37,628 nucleotides of DNA from Planctomycetota bacterium (GTDB lineage Bacteria > Planctomycetota > MHYJ01 > WSZJ01): contig JAIOPR010000232.1 in the NCBI GenBank assembly GCA_021413805.1, positions 1 through 37,628 of the forward strand, given 5' to 3'. Position numbers and translations under genes: made by a program. The notes beneath the pieces were generated by a model, which had not been told where the DNA came from, made no database searches, and saw only the letters and a list, made by a program, of their open reading frames with translations. Of this stretch, positions 30,730 through 37,628 are shown piece after piece; position 1 is the stretch's first letter, and each line of letters opens with the position of its first letter.

Positions 30730-32985
30730 ATGAGCGACACCGCCACTTCTCCTTCCGACATCATCCGCTCGCTCTCCGCCCCCGGGCTTGACCCGGAGGG
30801 CCAGAAGAGCCGCATCGCGGAGATCGCGCGCAAGGTCGCTTCCCAGGCCGAAGACCTCAAGCGGCTGGAGTCGAAGCTCAACTGGCGCGAGGGAGAAATC
30901 GCGCGGCGCGAGGCCGAGATCCGCAAGCACGCTTCCGTCACGGCCGACACGATCGGCAAGGCGGAGGACGCGGCGCTCGCGACGCAGCGCGACCTGATCG
31001 CGAAAAAGGCGCAGGTCGAGGTCGAAAAACGGCTTCACGAAATGTCGGCGAGCAAGGCGCGCGAGGACATCAAGGCGCACGCCGGGAAAATCGAAGAGCA
31101 GTGGGCGGCGCTCGCGGCGGACCGCGGCAAGCTGCAAAAAGCTTTCGGGGAACTCGAAGCGGCGCGCGAAACTTATTATGCTGACCGCAAGGAACTCGAG
31201 AAGCGCTTCAAGGAGTACCAGGACGGCAACGCTTCGCTCAAGCGCGCCGTCGAGGACCTGCAGGTCAAGCAGTTCCGCTACGTGAAGGATCGCGAGGCGT
31301 TCGAGAAAGAGGCGGCGGCGAAGCGGGACGAGCTGGCGGCGCGGGAGAAGCAGGTCGAGAGCAAAGAGCAGCGGTTCGCGGTGGTGCGGAAGGATTTCTC
31401 GGGTGTGGCGGAGCAGGAGGAGAGGCGCTTGGCCCAGGAACGCGAAGCCGGCAAGTCGGAGAAGGAACAGCTCGAGGACCTGCGGCGCCAGCTGGAGGCC
31501 GAGAAGGCGGCGTTGCGGGCGGAGAAGGCGAAGTTCGAAGAAGAGCGCCGGCGGTTGACGGGGGAGAAGGAGAGGCAGGAGGCGGACGCGCTGGAAGCGG
31601 CGCTTCGTGCGAGGGCGAGCCAGGCGCCGAAATCGGAGAAACCGGCGGCGGCCGCACCGAGTCCTTCGAAGGAACCGCTGACGCTGGCGTCGCCGCTGGA
31701 CGAGCCGGGGATGTTGACGCCGCCGCCGATGCAGCGGCCGGGCGGGGCGCGGCCGGGGCCGGGGCCTGTGGCGTTGCCGGCGATGGGATCGAGGACCGCG
31801 AAGCCGCAGGCTCCTCCGCCGGCGGGGGCTCCGTTGCCCGCGGCGTACCGGCGGCAGTCGAGTGTGAACCCGATGGCGGGGTCGTCGTCGGCGCCGCCGC
31901 GGTCGCCGTCGAATGTGCCGCCGCTGGGCGCGAGTCCTTCGCGTCCGCCGGTTGCGCCGCCGCGTCCTTCAGCACCGCCGCCGCCCGCAGCCGCACCGCG
32001 CCCCGTGGTCGTACCACCGCCCATCGCGCCGGTCGCCGCGCCGCGTCCCCCGGTTGTGCCGCCGCCGGCCGCGCCGGTCGCCGCGCCGCGTCCCGTTTCC
32101 GTTGCGCGCCCCGCGGCCCCGCCGCCTGCCCCCGCCAAGGCGCTTCCCGAAACCGCCGACAACATCCCGGTCGTATCGCCGGAGCTGCCGAAGGAAGCCC
32201 CGAAGGCGCCGCCGGCCGCAGCGGCCGCGAAGCCGGCGTTGGGTGGGCAGACGATGTCGTACGAAGAAGCGCTGGCGTCGCTTGAGCCGCATGCCGATGC
32301 GGTGGCGAGGCTGGCTTCCGAGGCGATGTTGCCGTCGGCGCCCGCCGCACCCTCGAAGCCGGTCGTTGCCGCGGCGCCGCCCGCGCCGCCGAAGCCGGCG
32401 CCCGCGCTTTCCAGCGACGACGCAGACCTGATGGCGGAGCTTGAGAAGAGCCTGGAATCGGACGAGGAGAGTTCCGAGGCCGGAGATGCAGCGAGGGCGT
32501 TCGAAAAGGAGGAGCAGGCTGCGACGGCTCCGCCGCCGCCGCCGCCCGTCGCCGTCGAGAAAGTCGCGGCGCCGGTGGTGTCGAAGCCACCGCTGACGGT
32601 CATGCCCGAACCTGCGGGAATGCCGGAGCTGGAGCCGGAAGAAGTGGAGCCGATGGAAGTCACGCCGATCCAGGACAAGCCGGTGAAGCCGCGCACGGCG
32701 GGATTCCGCCGGGATGCGCAGGGCCGGCGCGTGATGCAGGGCCCGGCCAAGCCCGCGGCGCGGGGAGGTCTTCGCCAGATGCCGCGCCGCCCGGTCGCGC
32801 CGCCGAAGGATCTGCGCGATTTGCGCAAGCCGGCGGGACCGGCGAATAATGTGATCGGGCTGCGGGTGACCGGCGTGGACGGGGTGGACGACTCGGAGTC
32901 GGAGGACGAAGACAGCGGCGGCCGGCCGCCGAGCGAGACGCCGACGAAGGTGCCGCCTCCGAGACGGCCGCCGATGCGCAGGTAA
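30730..32985 (+). CDS. Coiled-coil and proline/alanine-rich cytoplasmic protein
   Basis: A 751-residue protein. Residues about 20-300 are nearly all charged heptad-type helix (for example KRLESKLNWREGEIARREAE, EKEQLEDLRRQLEAEKAALR), a long coiled coil. Residues 305-520 are low-complexity Pro/Ala/Val (PRPVVVPPPIAPVAAPRPPV), then mixed acidic and Pro-rich stretches with a conserved-looking TAGFRRDAQGRRVMQGPAKP near the end. There is no signal peptide or membrane segment. The ATG at 30730 has no Shine-Dalgarno; a TAAAAT -10-like box at 30713-30718 lies only 11 bases upstream, so a very short leader is possible. It may be a structural or scaffolding protein. No family was recognised. It directly precedes the Gld-type ABC genes after a palindromic gap. 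Confidence 0.75.
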   Translation: MSDTATSPSDIIRSLSAPGLDPEGQKSRIAEIARKVASQAEDLKRLESKLNWREGEIARREAEIRKHASVTADTIGKAEDAALATQRDLIAKKAQVEVEKRLHEMSASKAREDIKAHAGKIEEQWAALAADRGKLQKAFGELEAARETYYADRKELEKRFKEYQDGNASLKRAVEDLQVKQFRYVKDREAFEKEAAAKRDELAAREKQVESKEQRFAVVRKDFSGVAEQEERRLAQEREAGKSEKEQLEDLRRQLEAEKAALRAEKAKFEEERRRLTGEKERQEADALEAALRARASQAPKSEKPAAAAPSPSKEPLTLASPLDEPGMLTPPPMQRPGGARPGPGPVALPAMGSRTAKPQAPPPAGAPLPAAYRRQSSVNPMAGSSSAPPRSPSNVPPLGASPSRPPVAPPRPSAPPPPAAAPRPVVVPPPIAPVAAPRPPVVPPPAAPVAAPRPVSVARPAAPPPAPAKALPETADNIPVVSPELPKEAPKAPPAAAAAKPALGGQTMSYEEALASLEPHADAVARLASEAMLPSAPAAPSKPVVAAAPPAPPKPAPALSSDDADLMAELEKSLESDEESSEAGDAARAFEKEEQAATAPPPPPPVAVEKVAAPVVSKPPLTVMPEPAGMPELEPEEVEPMEVTPIQDKPVKPRTAGFRRDAQGRRVMQGPAKPAARGGLRQMPRRPVAPPKDLRDLRKPAGPANNVIGLRVTGVDGVDDSESEDEDSGGRPPSETPTKVPPPRRPPMRR

Positions 32986-33001
32986 CGCTCCGGGACGTCA
33001 A

Positions 33002-33156
33002 TCCTGCCGTTGTCCTGCCGGTGTCCTCAGCCAACCGTTGTTTCCGTTTTTCGTGTTCATCGTATTCGCGCCAAAGAAAACGACCTGAACGGAAAACGAA
33101 AACAACGTCAACAACGGCTGGCGGAGGACAACTGCAGGACAACGGCAGGACAACGG
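33002..33156. repeat. Large imperfect palindrome between the coiled-coil gene and the ABC operon
   Basis: Left arm 33002-33060 (TCCTGCCGTTGTCCTGCCGG, then TGTCCTCAGCC...) pairs with right arm 33081-33156 (...GGACAACTGCAGGACAACGG, then CAGGACAACG). Within the arms the word GTTGTCCTGCC recurs as a short tandem motif. The two arms match over about 55 bases with scattered changes. The tip holds an unpaired segment of about 20 bases. The 295-base gap is otherwise non-coding. Confidence 0.85.
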
Positions 33157-33242
33157 CGAATTTAGCGGGACTTCACTTTTTGATGGTCGCGCCGTCTCGC
33201 CGGAATATTTCACCTCTCCCCGCTGTTCAGCGGGGGACGCAA

Positions 33243-33271
33243 TTGCAACCCCAACCCGGCGCTGCTATAAC
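33243..33271 (+). promoter_or_regulatory. Sigma-70-type promoter of the ABC operon
   Basis: TTGCAA (33243-33248) and TATAAC (33266-33271) are exactly 17 bases apart, matching four and five of six consensus positions. Transcription should start near 33278, two or three bases before the GTG at 33281, and no Shine-Dalgarno is present. The mRNA would be leaderless or nearly so. Confidence 0.6.
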
Positions 33272-33280
33272 TCTTCACCC

Positions 33281-34012
33281 GTGAAAGACACCACTCCCGC
33301 CATCGAGGCCTCGGGCCTCACCAAGCTGTACCGCGATTATTACGCGATCCGCGATGTGACCTTTTCGGTCCCTCGCGGGCAGATCGCCGCTTTCCTCGGG
33401 CCCAACGGCGCCGGGAAATCGACGACCATGCGCATCCTGACCGGGTTCATGTCGCCCACCTCTGGAAGCGCGCGCATCTGCGGCTTCGACGTCGCCACCG
33501 ACCGCATGAAAGCCGCCGAAAAGCTCGGCTACCTCCCGGAAAACGGGCCGCTCTACCTTGAAATGACCCCGCGGGGGTTGCTTCGGTATTTCGGAAGCGC
33601 CCGCGGCATGGGCGCCGAGAAGCTGAACGAGCGCGTTGCGATCGTCGTGGACAAGTGCGGGCTGGGAAGCGTCCTCGACAAGCCGATCCGCAAGCTGTCA
33701 CGCGGGTACCGGCAGCGCGTCGGCATGGCGCAGGTCATGCTGCACGAGCCGGAAGTCCTGATCATGGACGAGCCGACGTCCGGCCTCGACCCGAACCAGA
33801 TCCGCGAAATGCGCAAGACGATCCGCGAACTCGCGGCGACCCGCACCGTGCTGCTCTCGACGCACATCCTGCAGGAAGTCGAAGCGATGGCGGACCGGGT
33901 CATCTTCATCCACGAAGGACGCATCGTGTTCGACGGGGTCGCCGCCGACATGAAAAAGGAGTGCGGGACCCTCGAGGCCTTCTTCCACACCAAGACAGGG
34001 GTGCCCGTCTGA
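33281..34012 (+). CDS. gldA: ABC transporter ATP-binding protein (GldA-like)
   Basis: A 243-residue ATPase with a GTG start. Walker A is GPNGAGKST (40-48), the signature LSRGYRQRV (139-147) is an LSGGQ variant, Walker B is VLIMDEP (159-165) and the switch His is H195. The Q-loop region reads LGYLPENGPLY (82-92), as in GldA and other ABC-2 drive subunits. It supplies energy to the ABC-2 permease of the next gene, with which it overlaps (TGATG). In Bacteroidetes, GldA works with GldF and GldG in gliding; in other phyla homologous sets have unknown substrates. The symbol reflects the family only. Confidence 0.82.
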   Translation: MKDTTPAIEASGLTKLYRDYYAIRDVTFSVPRGQIAAFLGPNGAGKSTTMRILTGFMSPTSGSARICGFDVATDRMKAAEKLGYLPENGPLYLEMTPRGLLRYFGSARGMGAEKLNERVAIVVDKCGLGSVLDKPIRKLSRGYRQRVGMAQVMLHEPEVLIMDEPTSGLDPNQIREMRKTIRELAATRTVLLSTHILQEVEAMADRVIFIHEGRIVFDGVAADMKKECGTLEAFFHTKTGVPV

Positions 34013-36687
34013 TGCGCTTCTCCGTCGTCTGGGCCGTCCTTCGCCGCGATTTCGTGGGGTATTTCACGAGCCTCACGGGGTACGTGTTCATCACGCTGTT
34101 CATCGGGATGTGTTCGTTCCTGCAGTTCTGGCAGGACGAGTTCTTCCACAACAATCTCGCGAACCTCTCGACGCTGAACGTGCTGTTCCCGGTGCTGCTG
34201 CTGTTCATCGTCCCGGCGATCACGATGAGCGCCTGGGCGGACGAGCGGCGGCAGGGGGTGGACGAGCTGCTGCTGACGCTGCCGGTTTCGGACCTGGAGC
34301 TGGTGGCGGGGAAGTACCTGGGCGCGCTTGGGATCTACACGGTGTCGCTCGGGTTTTCGCTGACGCTGCTCGGGTTTCTCTCGTGGCTCGGGCGGCCGGA
34401 CGCCGGGCTGATCTTCGCGAACTACTACGCGTTCTGGCTGCTCGGCGCCGCGCTGCTCGCGATCGGCATGGTCGGGTCGGTGCTGACGGACAACCTGACC
34501 GTCGGGTTCATCCTCGGGGCCGCGCTCTGCGCCGTTCCCGTGTTCCTCGACCGCGTCGGGCAGCTTCTCGGCAACCTCCCGCTCGTCGGGAAACTGCTCG
34601 GGCGCTGGTGCACCGAACTCGGTGCTTCCCCGCGCTTTGAAGAAATGACCCGCGGCGTCGTCCCTGCTTCCGGCGTCCTCTATTTCCTCGTCGTCACCGG
34701 CGTCTTCTTCTACATCAATCTCGTCCTCGTCGGCCGCCGCCGCTGGCGCGTCCCGATGTTCGGGCTCCACCTCGCCGCTCGCGCTTCGGCCGCGCTCATC
34801 GCCGGGATCAGCCTCGTCATCCTCATGGGCCGCACCAACTTGAGGGCAGACTGCACGGCCGAAGGGCTTCACTCGCTGACGAAGACGACGAAGGAAATCA
34901 TCCTCCAGATCGACCCGCAGAACCCCGTGCTGATCCAGGCGTACGTCAGCAAGACGGTGCCGCGCAACTACGTCGAGACGCGCGAAAACCTGCTCAACCT
35001 CCTCCGCGAATACGCCGCGATCGGCGGCGAGCGCGTCCGCCTCAACGTTATCGAGACGGAGAAATTTTCCGACCAGGCGCGTGAGGCCGAAGAGCGCTTC
35101 CAGATCCGGCCGGTCCAGCTGACTCAGGAATCGGGCGGCCGGAGCGAGACGATCGACGTGTTCCTCGGCATCGCCGTGACGTGCGGCGCCGACGAGGTCG
35201 TCACCCCGTTCTTCTTCCGCGGCCTCCCCATCGAATACGAGCTTTCCCGCTCCGTGCGCACCGTCTCCCGCCCCGTCAAGGCCGGCGCCGAGGGCGAAAA
35301 GTCCAACCGCCTCAAGGTCGGCGTCCTCGACAACGACGTTAAGCCCTTCGGCGGATTCGATTTCCAGACCATGGGCTCGCAGCCGCAGTGGGAATTCATT
35401 GAAGAGCTTCGGCGGCAGTACCAGGTGGTGCAGGTCCCGGTGGCGGGGCCGTACCCGCCGGACCTCGCGCTGCTGATCGTCATCCAGCCGTCGTCCTTGA
35501 CCCAGCCGCAGATGCAGTCGCTGACGAAGTGGATCCACGACCAGAAGCCGACGCTCCTGCTCGACGACCCGTTCCCGCGTTCGTTCGCGGGGAGTCCGCC
35601 GAGCGAGAAGCAGAAGGGCGGGTCGAAGAACCCGTTCCAGCAGGGGGCGCCGCCGCCGGAGGAGAAGGGGAATTTCGGCGAGGTCATGATGCTCTGCGGG
35701 ATCCGGTGGGACACCGCGGAGGTCGCGTGGGACATGTACAACCCGCACCCCGAGTACTCGTGGCTTGACCCGGAATTTGTCTTCACCGGCGCAGGGAACG
35801 GCGCGAAGGATGCGTTCAACCCGAACGAACTCACCACCGCCGGCTTGCAGGAAGTCCTCACGATTTTCCCGGGGTGCATCGAGGCGCGCGGCACGCCGGG
35901 CGCCAATTTCATCCCGCTTCTCACCACCGGCAAGAACTCCGGCACGCTCCTGTACGAGGACATCCTCGAGAAGACGTTCTTCGGCCAGCGCTTCAAGGCG
36001 GACCGGAAGCATGTCGCGGGGACGCGCGAGCTGACGCTGGCCGCGCGGGCGAGCGGCTCGGTGAACGTGATCTTCATCGCGGACGTGGACTTCATCTCGC
36101 AGGCGTTCTTCGACATGCGCCGCGAAAACCGCGAGTCGCTCGAGCTGGACAACGTGACGTTCTTCCTCAACTGCGTGGACCAGCTCGCGGGCGACGAGTC
36201 GTTCATCGAGCTGCGCAAGCGCCGCCGCAAGCACCGGACGCTGGAACGCCTCGAAGCGAAGGAACGCATCTACGACGAGCAGCGCCTCAAGGACGTCAAG
36301 GAGGCGACCGAGGCCGCGGAAAAGAAGCTCAAGGACGCGAACGATCGCCTGAAGGAAGGCGTCGAGGAGATCAACAAGCGCACCGATCTCGACCCGGAGC
36401 TGAAACGGGTGATGATGGAGCAGAAGCGCCAGGTCGAGCAGAAGCGCGTGGACGAGGAGACGAAGAAGATCGACGACGAGAAGGGGCGCGCGATCGACAT
36501 GAGCAAGGCGCGCTCCTCGACGGAGATCAAGAAGATCCAGGACAGCGTGAGATTGCTGAGCACGCTTCTGCCCCCGATCCCGCCGCTCCTGATCGGGCTG
36601 ATCATTTTCTTCGTCAGGATCGGCAAGGAACGCGGGTTGGCGCGGGGGGATCGCTGGGTCGGGGGGGGCAAGGAGCCGCAGCCATGA
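34012..36687 (+). CDS. Fused GldF-GldG: ABC-2 permease with GldG-like outer domain
   Basis: An 891-residue protein. Residues 1-245 are an ABC-2 permease with six or so helices (for example VFPVLLLFIVPAITMSAWAD followed by ERRQGVDELLLTLPVSDLEL, the GldF region). A further helix at about 253-275 (SAALIAGISLVILMGRTNLRAD) starts the GldG part, which in the family is a separate gene: an outer alpha/beta domain (about 280-660, with LVIDPQNPVLIQAYVS-type and LLIVIQPSSLTQPQ stretches), then a charged coiled coil (about 730-855) and a final membrane helix (STLLPPIPPLLIGLIIFFV). The single reading frame has no stop at the join, so it is a natural fusion. The ATPase gene before and DUF4340 gene after overlap it by a few bases. 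Confidence 0.8.
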   Translation: MRFSVVWAVLRRDFVGYFTSLTGYVFITLFIGMCSFLQFWQDEFFHNNLANLSTLNVLFPVLLLFIVPAITMSAWADERRQGVDELLLTLPVSDLELVAGKYLGALGIYTVSLGFSLTLLGFLSWLGRPDAGLIFANYYAFWLLGAALLAIGMVGSVLTDNLTVGFILGAALCAVPVFLDRVGQLLGNLPLVGKLLGRWCTELGASPRFEEMTRGVVPASGVLYFLVVTGVFFYINLVLVGRRRWRVPMFGLHLAARASAALIAGISLVILMGRTNLRADCTAEGLHSLTKTTKEIILQIDPQNPVLIQAYVSKTVPRNYVETRENLLNLLREYAAIGGERVRLNVIETEKFSDQAREAEERFQIRPVQLTQESGGRSETIDVFLGIAVTCGADEVVTPFFFRGLPIEYELSRSVRTVSRPVKAGAEGEKSNRLKVGVLDNDVKPFGGFDFQTMGSQPQWEFIEELRRQYQVVQVPVAGPYPPDLALLIVIQPSSLTQPQMQSLTKWIHDQKPTLLLDDPFPRSFAGSPPSEKQKGGSKNPFQQGAPPPEEKGNFGEVMMLCGIRWDTAEVAWDMYNPHPEYSWLDPEFVFTGAGNGAKDAFNPNELTTAGLQEVLTIFPGCIEARGTPGANFIPLLTTGKNSGTLLYEDILEKTFFGQRFKADRKHVAGTRELTLAARASGSVNVIFIADVDFISQAFFDMRRENRESLELDNVTFFLNCVDQLAGDESFIELRKRRRKHRTLERLEAKERIYDEQRLKDVKEATEAAEKKLKDANDRLKEGVEEINKRTDLDPELKRVMMEQKRQVEQKRVDEETKKIDDEKGRAIDMSKARSSTEIKKIQDSVRLLSTLLPPIPPLLIGLIIFFVRIGKERGLARGDRWVGGGKEPQP

Positions 36688-37628
36688 ACGAATACGCAAA
36701 GACGGGGATCGTCGCCGGGGCCGCCGTGCTGCTCGCCATCGTCGCGGGCGCGACTTCGCCGCGGGCGATCAAGGCCGGGGTGTTCGACGAGCAGGGGGAG
36801 GCGTTTTTCCCCGGGTTCAAGGACCCGTTCGCCGCGACGTCGCTGCAGGTCGTTGATTACGACGCGACCGCTTCGGCGCCGACGAGCTTCAAGGTGGAAT
36901 TCAAGAACGGCAAGTGGACGATTCCCTCGCACCACGATTATCCCGCGGACGGCAAAGACCGCCTCGCGAAGACGGCGACCGGCGTGATGGGGCTGCGCAA
37001 GGACAAGTTCCGCACCGACCGCAAGGAAGACCACGCGGTCTGCGGCGTCATCGACCCCGAGGACAGCGCCGCCAGCGATCCAAAGGACCGCGGCCGCCGC
37101 GTCACCCTCCGCGACGCCGCCGGCCAGGTCCTCGCCGACCTCATCGTGGGCCGCAAGGCGGACGACGCCGGTAAACGGTATTTCGTGCGCGTGCCGGGGC
37201 AGAAGCGGGTCTACGACGTGAAGATGGACGCGGACCTCTCGACGAAGTTCGCGGACTGGATCGAAACCGACCTGACGAAAATCGATCCCGCGAGCGTGTG
37301 GCAGATCACGCTCGACAACTACGCCGTCGTCCAGAACGGGAGCCGCTTCAAGATCGAAAACGAGGACAAGGTCGACCTCCAGAAAGACAAGGACACCTGG
37401 ACCACGGCCGGCATGAAGGCCGACGAGGCGGTTGACGCCGCGCAGATCGGCACGATCACCGCCACGATCGACAAGCTGGAAATCCTCGGCGTCCGCAAGA
37501 AAACCGAGGCGATGGCGAAATTCCTCCGCGGCGGCAGCAACTCCGAATTCGATAAGCCCGACCTGCTCGACCTCATCGACAAGGGCTTCATCCCCACCGA
37601 GCGCGGCCTCCTCTCCAAGGAAGGAAAC
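36684..37628 (+). CDS. DUF4340 protein, partial (runs off right edge)
   Basis: The ATG at 36684 overlaps the stop of the GldFG gene (ATGA), and AAGGAG lies about 8 bases upstream. 315 codons are visible to the edge with no stop. One N-terminal membrane helix (about 7-24, GIVAGAAVLLAIVAGA) anchors a beta-rich outer domain. Repeats of the type VTLRDAAGQVLADLIVGRKA near residue 135 and WTTAGMKADEAVDAAQIGTI near 240 fit DUF4340, which regularly follows gldG-like genes. It probably forms part of the ABC assembly at the outer face of the membrane. Its C-terminus is outside the window. Confidence 0.8.
   Translation, partial: MNEYAKTGIVAGAAVLLAIVAGATSPRAIKAGVFDEQGEAFFPGFKDPFAATSLQVVDYDATASAPTSFKVEFKNGKWTIPSHHDYPADGKDRLAKTATGVMGLRKDKFRTDRKEDHAVCGVIDPEDSAASDPKDRGRRVTLRDAAGQVLADLIVGRKADDAGKRYFVRVPGQKRVYDVKMDADLSTKFADWIETDLTKIDPASVWQITLDNYAVVQNGSRFKIENEDKVDLQKDKDTWTTAGMKADEAVDAAQIGTITATIDKLEILGVRKKTEAMAKFLRGGSNSEFDKPDLLDLIDKGFIPTERGLLSKEGN

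Noticed and set aside
33002-33156. CRISPR-like repeats
   Set aside because: The repeated words are not of constant length with unique spacers; they form an inverted, partly tandem structure, and no cas genes are present.
33553-36699. Minus-strand open frame of 1048 codons across the ABC region
   Set aside because: It lies opposite the well-supported gldA-like and fused permease genes. The product is Arg/Asp/Leu-rich low complexity, typical of GC-rich antisense frames.

Overview
The window is about 37.6 kb of high-GC (roughly two-thirds G+C by eye), densely packed bacterial chromosome. It holds 25 genes that look intact or run off an edge, one tRNA gene and a small region of gene debris. The gene set suggests Planctomycetota or a close relative: several secreted beta-propeller proteins, an ECF sigma factor with a membrane segment and an extracytoplasmic tail, Gld-type ABC transporter genes with a DUF4340 partner, a class of HExxH secreted proteins, and many lipoproteins of unknown function. 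No rRNA or ribosomal-protein marker is present, so this placement is an inference.

Layout. 1-1707 (minus): two small paralogous proteins followed by a radical SAM/SPASM protein that runs off the left edge. 1820-3610 (plus): an ECF sigma factor fused to a transmembrane segment and a C-terminal PDZ domain. 3613-4404 (minus): a membrane-anchored protein of unknown function. 4511-10087 (plus): a three-gene operon of a TlpA-like thioredoxin lipoprotein and two tandem-duplicated secreted HEAT/beta-propeller proteins. 10084-12423 (minus): ettA and a lipoprotein. 12745-16120 (plus): inorganic pyrophosphatase, a HExxH lipoprotein and two paralogous zinc-ribbon membrane proteins. 16117-18095 (minus): an STT3-like GT-C membrane protein and an SRPBCC protein. 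18413-28273 (plus): xylose catabolism (xylA, an aldose-mutarotase-fold protein, xylB) and an MMPL/RND exporter, with a 3.6-kb foreign-looking block lodged between the second xyl gene and xylB. 28379-30416 (plus): a metzincin-like secreted protein and a secreted protein of unknown function. 30474-30547 (minus): initiator tRNA-Met with its own terminator. 30730-32985 (plus): a coiled-coil, proline/alanine-rich protein. 33281-37628 (plus): a GldA / fused GldF-GldG / DUF4340 ABC system that runs off the right edge.

The most unusual stretch is 20.4-24.1 kb. A 24-codon start of a second xylB is cut off at a 54-bp direct repeat. A near-identical copy of this repeat lies 28 bp before the intact xylB. 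Between the two copies lie a DUF3592 gene, the N-terminal part of an IS91-family transposase, an antisense 5' piece of hisS, a secreted beta-propeller gene, and then the C-terminal end of an IS91-family transposase. This reads as an insertion or rearrangement scar, possibly IS91-driven, within a xylose operon. Other points of interest are the sigma-TM-PDZ fusion, a HExxH protein with an archaemetzincin-like His/Cys/Met signature, a family of long imperfect palindromes filling three intergenic gaps, and an apparent codon-pair preference that raises GAAGC/GCTTC.

No CRISPR array, rRNA, intact prophage or recognisable replication origin was seen.
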